Positions 7,569-14,206 are shown, counted from the first letter of the stretch. The stretch is DNA of 26,580 bases from Mobilitalea sp. (GCA_029974875.1 JARKQP010000229.1:1-26580); one strand, 5' to 3'. Made by a program: numbers and translations. Notes: generated by a model from the sequence alone, not told the origin.

Positions 7569-9119
7569 ATGAAATATTTCTTGGGATTAGATAATGGTGG
7601 AACAACGACAAAAGCAGCTCTATACGATAGCCTTGGCAATGAGCTGGGGGTCGCTTCAATGGATACAAAGGTGCTCACTCCATATCCTGATTTTGCAGAA
7701 CGGGACATGGAGGAAATGTGGAGAACAAACTGTTCCGTAATAAAAAATGTCATTGAAAAGACAAAAGTTGATGTGGATCAAATTGCAGGAGTTGCTGTTT
7801 GCGGGCATGGAAAAGGCCTATATCTTTGGGGAAAAGATAATAAACCCGTAAGAAATGGTATTATATCCTCTGATAACAGGGCATGGAGATATGTGCAGGA
7901 ATGGGAAAAAAACGGAGTTCAAAAAAACGTTTTTTTGAAAACCTTCCAGAATATTTTGCCCTGTCAGGCGGTATCTATATTGGCATGGATGAAGGACCAT
8001 GAGGCTGAAAAAACAAAAAATATCCAATGGATATTTGAATGTAAGGATTACATAAGATTTCGTCTTACAGGAAAAGCAATGGCTGAAATCACGGATTATT
8101 CCGGGGCAAATTTAGTCAACCTCAAGACAAAAAAATATGACTGCGAATTGATGGAGCTATTGGGGTTGGAAGATTTATTTGAAGCCTTACCGCCACTATG
8201 TGCTTCCTATGAGATATGCGGAAGTATCACAAGAGAAGCAGCAAATCTAACCGGACTTAAGGAAGGCACACCTGTCGCAGGTGGAATGTTTGATGTAAAT
8301 GCTTGTGCAATTGCCGTAAATGTAATTGATGAAAATAAATTATGCATGATAGCAGGTACCTGGAGCATTAATGAATATATTCGCAAGGAACCTGTTTTGG
8401 ATGGCAAAGTGATGCTGAATTCTATTTTTTGCATTCCGGAATATTACTTGATCGAAGAATCAAGTGCAACATCGGCAGGCAATTATGAATGGTTCATTTC
8501 AAATTTATTGCCTGAGTTAAAAAAACAATCCAAGGAAAGAGGAGAGAGTGTCTATGAAATTCTTAACGAAATGGTCGCTAATGTAGATCCAAACCAGTTT
8601 TGTCCTATTTTCACACCTTTCTTAATGGGAACCAATGTGCACTTAAATGCTAAAGCGAGCTTTGTTGGAATTAACAGTTTTCACAAAAGAGAACATTTGA
8701 TAAGAGCAATATTTGAAGGAATTGTGTTTTCCCATAAAACCCATTTTAATAAACTGATGTCAACAAGGGATAAAAAATTTGATTGTATCAGACTTGCAGG
8801 AGGTGCGGCAAAATCAGATGTATGGTCGCAAATGTTTGCCGATATTATTGAAACAACGGTTGAGGTTGTAGACGTTGGGGAAACAGGGACTTTAGGTTGT
8901 GCGATAACAGCAGCCGTTGCGGTAGGTGAATATAAAGATTTTACGGATGCGTCAAAAAATATGACAAGGGTGGGCAAGAGATTTATACCAAACGAGACTT
9001 TGTTCCGGAGTTACAGGAAGAAGTTCCAAATATATGAAAATATCAACAATGCTCTTGATGCTGTTTGGGATGGTATTCAATCTTTTATGGACTGTGAGGG
9101 AGAAGATGAAGGAATATAG
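7569..9119 (+). CDS. lyxK: FGGY-family carbohydrate kinase, L-xylulose kinase (LyxK)-like
   Basis: 516 residues. ATP-dependent ketose kinase of the FGGY family; LyxK makes L-xylulose 5-phosphate. The N-terminal nucleotide-binding loop is FLGLDNGGTTTKAALYD, and FAERDMEEMW, GHGKGLYLW and ISSDNRAW follow as in Escherichia coli LyxK as I recall it. The catalytic Asp is D242 in GGMFDVNACA. The second ATP loop reads LAGGAAKSDVWSQMFAD and the tail ETGTLGCAITAAVA. Start ATG 7569 has GGAGGTGG upstream. A 22-bp perfect palindrome sits inside the gene at 7918-7939 and is translated as part of VQKNVFLKTF. The last 14 bp overlap the epimerase gene. The adjoining UlaE-like gene supports an L-xylulose role; another L-ketose remains possible. 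Confidence 0.85.
   Translation: MKYFLGLDNGGTTTKAALYDSLGNELGVASMDTKVLTPYPDFAERDMEEMWRTNCSVIKNVIEKTKVDVDQIAGVAVCGHGKGLYLWGKDNKPVRNGIISSDNRAWRYVQEWEKNGVQKNVFLKTFQNILPCQAVSILAWMKDHEAEKTKNIQWIFECKDYIRFRLTGKAMAEITDYSGANLVNLKTKKYDCELMELLGLEDLFEALPPLCASYEICGSITREAANLTGLKEGTPVAGGMFDVNACAIAVNVIDENKLCMIAGTWSINEYIRKEPVLDGKVMLNSIFCIPEYYLIEESSATSAGNYEWFISNLLPELKKQSKERGESVYEILNEMVANVDPNQFCPIFTPFLMGTNVHLNAKASFVGINSFHKREHLIRAIFEGIVFSHKTHFNKLMSTRDKKFDCIRLAGGAAKSDVWSQMFADIIETTVEVVDVGETGTLGCAITAAVAVGEYKDFTDASKNMTRVGKRFIPNETLFRSYRKKFQIYENINNALDAVWDGIQSFMDCEGEDEGI
7918..7939. promoter_or_regulatory. Second operator-like palindrome, inside the kinase gene
   Basis: A 22-bp perfect palindrome whose central 16 bases (7921-7936) are identical to the palindrome in front of the operon at 382-397. 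It lies ~350 bp into the kinase coding sequence. Possible roles are an intragenic operator for looping, roadblock repression, or control of an internal promoter. Protein-binding is inferred from symmetry, the central CG and the exact duplication. Confidence 0.5.
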
Positions 9120-9939
9120 ACTTGGATTATATGAAAAAGCGATGCCTGACACCTTATCCTTGTCAGAAAAATTAGCATTAGCAAAACGCTGTGGATATGA
9201 TTATGTAGAAATAAGTATAGACGAAACGGCAGAAAAAATTTCAAGGCTGGATATGAACGCGGAGGAGAGGGCGTTGTTGTGCAGACAAAACTTACAGCTT
9301 GGAATATCCTTTGAGAGCATATGCTTATCAGCCCATAGAAAATTCCCCATCGGCAGTGAGAATCTGGATATTCAAAATAAAGGTATGGAAATCATGGAGA
9401 AGGCCATACGTCTTTCGTCCGATATAGGTATAAGGGTCATTCAAATTGCGGGATACGACGTTTATTATGAAAATTCAAATGATAAAACAAAAAAGATATT
9501 TGAGAATAATTTGAAAAAGTGTACTGAGCTTGCCTCCATGTATGGTGTTATTTTAGCGTTTGAAACAATGGAAACGGAATTCATTAATACTGTAGGAAAA
9601 GCAATGTTTTGGGTGAATAAGATGAATTCTCCGTATCTATGTGTTTATCCGGACACGGGAAACATAACGAATGCCGCAAAATTGTACGGAGAAAATGAAA
9701 CAAGTGACTTATATTTAGGTAATGGACATATAGTTGCATTGCATTTGAAAGAAAGCTTGCCCGGTAAATATCGCGAGGTTAAATATGGCACAGGTCATGT
9801 GGATTTCAAGAGGTTAATTGACATGAGCTACGATATGGGGGTTAAACGGTTTTTAGCCGAGTTTTGGTACACGGGACAACAAAGTTATGAAGATGACATA
9901 AGAAATACAAATTCGTTTATTCGGTCATTTTTTAGTTAG
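9106..9939 (+). CDS. ulaE: L-ribulose-5-phosphate (L-xylulose-5-phosphate) 3-epimerase, UlaE/SgbU family
   Basis: 277 residues, close to the ~284 of E. coli UlaE. It interconverts L-xylulose 5-phosphate and L-ribulose 5-phosphate in a metal-dependent TIM barrel. The match to UlaE is clear from recognised segments: LGLYEKAMPD, DYVEISIDET, SRLDM, CLSAHRKFPIGSE, and GIRVIQIAGYDVYYE. Candidate metal ligands are E153 (LAFETME), D183 (YPDTGN), H213 (VALHLKES) and E252 (LAEFWY). The start is ATG 9106, with GAGGGAG upstream and a 14-bp overlap with the kinase gene. The next step, a 4-epimerase such as AraD/UlaF giving D-xylulose 5-phosphate, is not in the window. This is the last gene of the sugar operon. 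Confidence 0.88.
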   Translation: MKEYRLGLYEKAMPDTLSLSEKLALAKRCGYDYVEISIDETAEKISRLDMNAEERALLCRQNLQLGISFESICLSAHRKFPIGSENLDIQNKGMEIMEKAIRLSSDIGIRVIQIAGYDVYYENSNDKTKKIFENNLKKCTELASMYGVILAFETMETEFINTVGKAMFWVNKMNSPYLCVYPDTGNITNAAKLYGENETSDLYLGNGHIVALHLKESLPGKYREVKYGTGHVDFKRLIDMSYDMGVKRFLAEFWYTGQQSYEDDIRNTNSFIRSFFS

Positions 9940-9960
9940 ACACGGTCGGCCTACATATGT

Positions 9961-10015
9961 GCAAGCAAATACCCCACTGCGCCATTGCAGTGGGGTGTTT
10001 GCTAAAAAGGGGAGG
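9961..10015 (+). repeat. 55-nt hairpin element, copy 1 (conserved loop and flanks)
   Basis: GCAAGCAAA opens the element. Its arms are 9965-9980 and 9987-10002 (16 bp, one G-U), the loop is GCCATT, and the tail is TAAAAAGGGGAGG. Copy 2 at 12626-12680 aligns without a gap, with identical 5' box, loop and tail but different, still-pairing stems. It lies 21 bases after the sugar operon and could end or stabilise that transcript, but no T-run follows the stem. Confidence 0.7.
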
Positions 10016-10121
10016 TTGATAAAACGTGATTCCGTCATGTTTTGTCAGCCTCTGTTTTGTCTTTAAATAGGGCAAGCAGTTAGGCAAAAGACAAAAAAAT
10101 CTTCTTATTGCAGGTCTGGTA

Positions 10122-10150
10122 TTGTATTCCAGTATTGTGTCAGATATAAT
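10122..10150 (+). promoter_or_regulatory. Sigma-A-type promoter upstream of the GNAT-membrane gene
   Basis: TTGTAT (10122-10127), a 17-bp spacer and a perfect TATAAT (10145-10150). Transcription would begin near 10157, leaving a ~200-nt leader before the GNAT gene. Confidence 0.65.
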
Positions 10151-10200
10151 CAAACTATATGATAGATTATAGAAATAAAGCTAAGTAATATGAAATGAAG

Positions 10201-10250
10201 ATCCTAGAGTATACATGATTTTGCAAGGAGGATATGCTCTGGGATTTTTT
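10201..10250 (+). terminator. Terminator-like hairpin in the leader of the GNAT gene (attenuator candidate)
   Basis: ATCCTAGAGTAT (10201-10212) pairs with ATGCTCTGGGAT (10234-10245) with two G-U pairs, followed at once by a run of six T. The loop is long (21 bases) and contains AAGGAGG. It lies ~45 nt after the predicted transcription start and ~110 nt before the gene, a position typical of conditional attenuation or a short leader RNA. Confidence 0.45.
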
Positions 10251-10359
10251 CTTCCGTATATTAATGCCAGTATACAGGTCAGTCCAGAGACAGTCAGTAA
10301 AATCAGCTTTATGTTAATTTGTGAGGTTAATAGTACTTAAAGATTAAAAGGAGGAAATT

Positions 10360-11316
10360 ATGGAGGGTAAAATCCGAAAAGCTGTTGGTGAAGATGCAGA
10401 ACAAATTAGTAGAATAGCAGAAGAGAATGGACTTAAGGTTTTTCGTAAAGTGAAAAAACAAGGATTTTTAGTATCTGATTATAGTAAGGAAGATTATGTA
10501 TTATTTATAAATACTTGCAAATATTTCTATGTGTTAGAATGTAATGGAGCAGTTAAGGCGTTTCTTTTTACATACGATCAGGAGGAATTACCAAGTAATT
10601 CTATAGTTAACGTGAAAATTAAAAACATGGCAAAGCATGATTTCATACTTATTAAGCAAATTTGTGTCGATGCAAAGGAACAGAATAAAGGATATGGAAA
10701 AATGCTTTATGAATACCTTATGAATACAGTCAATGTTGATATTTTTGCGGCTGTTGTGATGCAACCCAAAAACATAGCATCAGATGAATTTCATAAAGAA
10801 CTGGGTTTTCAATGTATTGGATTAGTACAAGCGGAAGATGGCATGAAAAGAGGAATCTATTATTGGGAACATCCTCAAAATATGGATTGTGACAATGATA
10901 TATTAACCAATCAGTATGAGATGGCAATACAATTATACCAACATGAGGATAATCTCAATTGGTCCAAGTTAAATAATTATCTTTATATGACCGGTGGATT
11001 GACTTTTATTTTATCATTTATTGATTTGAAACAGTATATAGTTGCCTTGACTGTTATTTCATTATTGGGATTGTTAGTATCTATGATTTTTTATATCTCC
11101 ATTAAAAGTGGTATTGAATACATGCAGGAAAGAAAAAGGGCTGTCACGGCTATTGAAAAAAGATTATATGCTAAGAAAGATGGTATCTATATTGTAACAG
11201 ATTTTAGTAAAAAAATGATAAAGTCTCACACTATAATGGTTATGAAATTAATTCCTATAGGCGGATTATTAGTGTGGCTTATTATATTGGTAGTATCTAT
11301 GGTTCTTATTTATTAA
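10360..11316 (+). CDS. GNAT-family acetyltransferase fused to a three-helix membrane domain
   Basis: 318 residues. The N-terminal ~170 residues are a GNAT fold. Motif A, IKQICVDAKEQNKGYGKMLY, gives the acetyl-CoA pyrophosphate loop around Gln108/Gly111-Gly113, and FHKELGFQCIG is the motif B region. Residues ~188-318 form a membrane module: an amphipathic NWSKLNNYLY lead, TM1 ~208-222, TM2 ~227-247, a charged linker (QERKRAVTAIEKRL), and TM3 ~297-318. That module resembles small membrane domains of the RipA/SLATT kind in layout only; this is pattern recognition, not a verified match. The active site would face the cytosol at the membrane. The start has AAGGAGG upstream. Acetyl acceptor unknown; a membrane-bound or envelope-related substrate is conceivable. 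Confidence 0.8.
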   Translation: MEGKIRKAVGEDAEQISRIAEENGLKVFRKVKKQGFLVSDYSKEDYVLFINTCKYFYVLECNGAVKAFLFTYDQEELPSNSIVNVKIKNMAKHDFILIKQICVDAKEQNKGYGKMLYEYLMNTVNVDIFAAVVMQPKNIASDEFHKELGFQCIGLVQAEDGMKRGIYYWEHPQNMDCDNDILTNQYEMAIQLYQHEDNLNWSKLNNYLYMTGGLTFILSFIDLKQYIVALTVISLLGLLVSMIFYISIKSGIEYMQERKRAVTAIEKRLYAKKDGIYIVTDFSKKMIKSHTIMVMKLIPIGGLLVWLIILVVSMVLIY

Positions 11317-11360
11317 TCTAAATTGTGTAGAGATAAATATTTTTTAAAGGAGTGATACAT

Positions 11361-12296
11361 ATCAAATATGCTTTGATTTCTGATGTTCATGGAAATTTAC
11401 CAGCTCTCGAAGCAGTAATACAGGATGCCATGAAAAATGATGTGGATCATTATATTTTTCTGGGGGATTATTGCATTGGTCTTGCATATCCTAATGAGGT
11501 TGTGGACTATATCCGTTCGATAGAGCCCGCCTTTGTTGTAAGTGGGAATGAGGATGAAGCTTTTATGCATTATGTTTCTTACGATCTGGATAAGCGGTTG
11601 AAAGGGCAATTTGAAGCGAGCCCCTGGATATATAAGTCATTATCAGAAAGAAATCGCAGTTATTTATGCAAGCTTCCTCAAGAAATCGTAATAAAAAGAG
11701 ATAATTACCCGCCTATTTTTGCTTTTCACAAACCCCAACGTTATTTCAATGGAACAAGCCCCTGTTTGATTAATCCGCAATATTTTGCAAGCGGGGTGGA
11801 TGAAAAGAAATTTGACAGTGAATCATATGGTTCCCATTTTCATGCTATGCTAAATTGTGATACTGAGCTACACGCAATGATCTCAAAGCTGGAGAAAGGA
11901 GTTTACATCTTCGGACATACCCATATCCCTTTTCATTGGGAACGGGAAGGAAAACTAGTGATTAATCCTGGTTCTTGTGGTCTGCCCCTTGATTTCAACC
12001 AGAATGCATCTTATGCAATATTGGAGTGGACAGGCAATAATTACACAGCAACTATAAAACGGATTGTCTATGATGTAAATACCGCGATAAACTATACAAA
12101 GAATTCAGTCTATGCGAAGGAAGTCAGGGTATGGTCCGGTATTATAGTAAAAGAACTTGAAACAGCAAGAGAGCAGGCTGTTCCCTTTGTTAATTTTACA
12201 GAAAAATATGCGGCGGATAATCTTGATATGGTACGTCCATTTTGTGCACAAACATGGTATGCTGCTTATGATGCATGGTGTAAAATCCAAAGGTAA
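11361..12296 (+). CDS. Metallophosphoesterase family protein (calcineurin-like, YfcE-type)
   Basis: About 312 residues. Two-metal phosphoesterase with all core motifs: SDVHGN (D-x-H), FLGDYC (GD), VSGNEDEA (GN-[HE]-D/E), and C-terminal GHTHIPF (G-H-x-H) followed by NPGSCGLP. This arrangement is that of cytosolic metallophosphoesterases acting on phosphodiesters or phosphomonoesters; the substrate is unknown. The length beyond ~240 residues is a C-terminal extension of unknown role. The start is odd. AAAGGAG at 11346-11352 points to codon 11361, which reads ATC, where relatives would begin MKYALISDVHGN. The only standard start, GTG 11352, overlaps the ribosome binding site itself. Either a rare ATC start is used or the original ATG has mutated. 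Confidence 0.85.
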   Translation: MKYALISDVHGNLPALEAVIQDAMKNDVDHYIFLGDYCIGLAYPNEVVDYIRSIEPAFVVSGNEDEAFMHYVSYDLDKRLKGQFEASPWIYKSLSERNRSYLCKLPQEIVIKRDNYPPIFAFHKPQRYFNGTSPCLINPQYFASGVDEKKFDSESYGSHFHAMLNCDTELHAMISKLEKGVYIFGHTHIPFHWEREGKLVINPGSCGLPLDFNQNASYAILEWTGNNYTATIKRIVYDVNTAINYTKNSVYAKEVRVWSGIIVKELETAREQAVPFVNFTEKYAADNLDMVRPFCAQTWYAAYDAWCKIQR

Positions 12297-12310
12297 AGGG
12301 GGAGTATTCG

Positions 12311-12573
12311 ATAGATATATCCTATTTAATAAAAGGAAAGGATACTATTAATCAATATTTCAACAACCGTAATTTAAAATACTTGAAATTGGATGTGGGG
12401 AAGGTCGGGATGCCAGTTTCTTAATGAAAGAAGGTTATAACGTATTGGCAACTGATATTTCATTGACAGCAATAAATTATTGCAAACAAAAGTATCCTGA
12501 AAAAGCAGAATGTTTTCTGGTACTAAATTGTTTAACCGACAGACTTCAATCAAAATTTATACATAAGGTGTAA
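12311..12573 (+). pseudogene. Decayed SAM-dependent methyltransferase
   Basis: Translation in two frames gives a class I methyltransferase N-terminus. Frame one (from 12311) reads [20 protein letters not shown]. Near 12377-12382 the frame shifts, then [15 protein letters not shown] (motif I), NVLATDIS (acidic motif II position) and a short continuation end at TAA 12571-12573. Staying in the first frame meets a stop at 12422-12424. The place where a start is expected, six bases after GGGGGAG (12298-12304), reads ATA. Only ~85 of the usual ~200 residues remain. Gene broken by start mutation, frameshift and 3' truncation; original substrate unknown. Confidence 0.7.
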
Positions 12574-12625
12574 TTATTCTTATATAAAGGATCCAGAGGA
12601 CTTTTAAAAATAGGGTGTTCCAGCC

Positions 12626-12680
12626 GCAAGCAAAAGACCTGCCACGCCATTGTGACAGGTCTTTCACTAAAAAGGGGAGG
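12626..12680 (+). repeat. 55-nt hairpin element, copy 2
   Basis: Same layout as 9961-10015: GCAAGCAAA, 16-nt arms (12630-12645 and 12652-12667), loop GCCATT, tail TAAAAAGGGGAGG. The arms differ from copy 1 at most positions but keep pairing, apart from one C-A near the loop and two mismatches at the base. It follows the decayed methyltransferase gene. Confidence 0.7.
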
Positions 12681-12731
12681 ATAAGTATTTAACTTCTCTT
12701 TGGTAATCATAATTGGAGGGGGAGTCCAATC

Positions 12732-12905
12732 ATGAAAGAGCATACGCATTTACATCCTTACTTAGGAACTTCTGTTCCTGCATTAGGATATTACTATTAT
12801 GATACACTTTTTCAAGATTTATACATAAAAAGAAAAAAATATTTCGTAATGGAAATTCATACGGATACATGTTATAATCGTACCGAAGGTGGACTTGACT
12901 GGTGA
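12732..12905 (+). CDS. Possible small protein, 57 residues
   Basis: ATG 12732 is preceded by a strong GGAGGGGGAG (12716-12724 region) at good spacing. The frame runs 57 codons to TGA. The product begins MKEHTHLHPY, is rich in His and Tyr (GYYYYDTLFQDLY), and has a basic patch (KRKK). No signal peptide or membrane helix, and no family recognised. It could be a genuine small protein or the remnant of a larger gene. The rest of 12574-13008 holds the hairpin element and no other gene I can support. Confidence 0.35.
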   Translation: MKEHTHLHPYLGTSVPALGYYYYDTLFQDLYIKRKKYFVMEIHTDTCYNRTEGGLDW

Positions 12906-13008
12906 CAAGGACACTGCGTATAGTCTTGCCAAAAAAGACTTGGTATAACACGGCAGCCAAACAGGTATTTGCGGTGTAAATCAAAGGTACGAGGAAGGAT
13001 GAAAAACC

Positions 13009-13512
13009 ATGAGTTTATTGCAGGAATGGAGAGACCATGCATATTCAAAGGAAATGAATGGTCGTGAAGGCCAGTTATTCTGGGCCACTTATTTTAATAA
13101 GGAAAAGGATATCTATAAGCTTCTCTTAGCAAATACAGATAAAGTATATGAAGGAAGCGTGGCTTCCCTCGCAGAGGAATTTGGTACCCCGCTGAGTACG
13201 ATGGTTGGTTTCCTGGATGGAATCAATGACAGCTTAATAACTCCGAATCCTATCGAGGAGATGGAGCAGGATACAAAGGTCAGTTTGGCCTTTGATAAAG
13301 AAAAATTATATTATAACATGGTTGGCGCAGATGCGGACTGGTTATATGACTTAGAGGAGTGGGATGCACTTTTAACCCCGGAGCGCCGAAAAGAATTGTA
13401 CCGTGAATCAAAGAAGTCCGGAACCATCGTAAAGGATAAGAAGATCGGCAGAAATGAGCCGTGCCCCTGCGGCAGCGGCAAGAAGTACAAGCATTGCTGC
13501 GGAAAAGCTTGA
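13009..13512 (+). CDS. SEC-C metal-binding domain protein
   Basis: 167 residues, cytosolic. The C-terminal ~20 residues are a SEC-C zinc motif: [18 protein letters not shown], with ligands in the CxC-x8-CC arrangement as in the SecA tail. The N-terminal ~140 residues are helical and acidic ([36 protein letters not shown]). They match, from memory, a conserved hypothetical family of Lachnospiraceae and related Clostridia. SEC-C motifs bind Zn and often contact ribosomes or SecB-like partners, but no function is established for this family. GAGGAAGG precedes the start. A bidirectional terminator follows the gene. Confidence 0.85.
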   Translation: MSLLQEWRDHAYSKEMNGREGQLFWATYFNKEKDIYKLLLANTDKVYEGSVASLAEEFGTPLSTMVGFLDGINDSLITPNPIEEMEQDTKVSLAFDKEKLYYNMVGADADWLYDLEEWDALLTPERRKELYRESKKSGTIVKDKKIGRNEPCPCGSGKKYKHCCGKA

Positions 13513-13552
13513 CTATTTAAGCTGTAACTTTGTTCCTGGCGAAAATTAAAAC

Positions 13553-13603
13553 AGCTCCTCCTTATCTGCAGAAGCACGTCAACCTGTAAGCTAAGGAGGA
13601 GCT
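13553..13603. terminator. Bidirectional terminator between the SEC-C and XRE genes
   Basis: AGCTCCTCCTTA (13553-13564) pairs perfectly with TAAGGAGGAGCT (13592-13603). On the plus strand TTCTTATTATT follows the stem. On the minus strand the complement gives GTTTTAATTTTC. Both flanking genes converge here. Confidence 0.65.
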
Positions 13604-13615
13604 TTCTTATTATTA

Positions 13616-13678
13616 ATAACCCTGTGGTTATCCGGCCAAACCCTTAATTGGGGCTTTACAGCCGGAGGTGACCATAGG
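13616..13678. repeat. Imperfect long inverted repeat between convergent genes
   Basis: The arms 13621-13636 (CCTGTGGTTATCCGGC) and 13661-13678 are complementary with a few mismatches. A smaller perfect hairpin, ATAACC-CTGT-GGTTAT at 13616-13631, shares the left arm and would compete with it. It may add to termination for the minus-strand XRE gene or be a small mobile-element remnant; nothing else identifies it. Confidence 0.4.
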
Positions 13679-13709
13679 TTAAGCGCTTTATTAAATTGCT
13701 GATAGAAGC

Positions 13710-14051
13710 TTAATCTGTATGATCCTGCTTATATAACAGATACTTTGCATATTCCCTGATTTCATGAACGTGATGGTCGGACAGCTGCTTGTACAGGTCA
13801 AAAAATTCTACAATTTCCTTATCCAACACCTCTCCGCCAACAGGAAGGTAGGAATCTGTCACGCCAAGCAGGTAATCACAGGATACATCGAAATATTTTG
13901 ATAAGGAGATCAGCTTATCAAAGGAGGGCTCATTTCGTTCAGATTCATAATTAGATATGGCTGTTGACTTAAGACCAAGAATATCCGCTAATTCGCTTTG
14001 CGTTAGCTTATGTTTTTGCCGTAGGTGCTTTAAGCGAGCATTGAATTTCAT
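13710..14051 (-). CDS. XRE-family HTH transcriptional regulator
   Basis: 113 residues. The N-terminal ~65 residues are a Cro/C1 helix-turn-helix domain: LRQKHKLTQSELADILGLKS, then AISNYESERNEPSFDKLISL, and the usual DYLLGVTD ending. The remaining ~45 residues are helical (EFFDLYKQLSDHHVHEIREY). They probably serve dimerisation. Start ATG at 14051 (minus strand) has AAGGATGG upstream; an in-frame extension to 14189 has no support. It is divergent from the histidine kinase gene and has its own promoter. Targets are unknown; the shared 260-bp intergenic region makes auto-regulation and control of the kinase possible. Confidence 0.92.
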   Translation of the reverse strand: MKFNARLKHLRQKHKLTQSELADILGLKSTAISNYESERNEPSFDKLISLSKYFDVSCDYLLGVTDSYLPVGGEVLDKEIVEFFDLYKQLSDHHVHEIREYAKYLLYKQDHTD

Positions 14052-14105
14052 ATGTCGTCCATCCTTATATTTAAACTTTATGATTCGTGAATATCTTCTA
14101 AAATT

Positions 14106-14135
14106 ATTATATATTGAGGAAAATAGTAATGTCAA
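14106..14135 (-). promoter_or_regulatory. Promoter of the XRE regulator gene
   Basis: On the minus strand TTGACA (14135-14130) and TATAAT (14111-14106) are both perfect consensus with an 18-bp spacer. The transcript would start about 48 bases before the XRE start codon. Confidence 0.65.
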
Positions 14136-14177
14136 TGAGTAAAAGTATAGTTTTTTGTTGGAAAATGTAGATAACAT

Positions 14178-14206
14178 TTGACAAATCAAAAAAATAAAAA
14201 TAAGAT
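14178..14206 (+). promoter_or_regulatory. Promoter of the histidine kinase / response regulator operon
   Basis: TTGACA (14178-14183), 17-bp spacer, TAAGAT (14201-14206). It points toward the kinase gene and lies 43 bp from the divergent XRE promoter. Confidence 0.65.

Larger units (their letters stand above)
10016..10359 (+). other. Intergenic stretch with leader of the GNAT gene
   Basis: No convincing gene. It holds a near-consensus promoter (10122-10150) and a terminator-like hairpin (10201-10250), annotated separately. A 41-codon frame from ATG 10215 reads like a membrane segment (GYALGFFLPYINASI) but has no ribosome binding site, and a 27-codon frame from ATG 10234 has AAGGAGG only two bases away. 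Either could be a leader peptide or a gene remnant. Confidence 0.4.

Noticed and set aside
9965..10002. Standard intrinsic terminator of the sugar operon
   Set aside because: The stem is strong but is followed by TAAAAAGGGG, not a T-run; it may still stop or protect the transcript, but is listed as a repeat element.
10194..10340. Small membrane-like frame (ATG 10215, GYALGFFLPYINASI)
   Set aside because: No ribosome binding site, overlaps the terminator-like stem, and too short to assign; kept only as a possible leader or remnant.
12157..12351. 64-codon plus-strand frame overlapping the metallophosphoesterase end
   Set aside because: Shadow of the phosphoesterase gene; the region after it is better explained by the methyltransferase remnant.
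12546..12749. Minus-strand 67-codon frame, and a partly similar one at 9932-10153
   Set aside because: Their shared residues (PPLFS...TMAxx) come from the duplicated hairpin element, not from a protein family; no ribosome binding sites.
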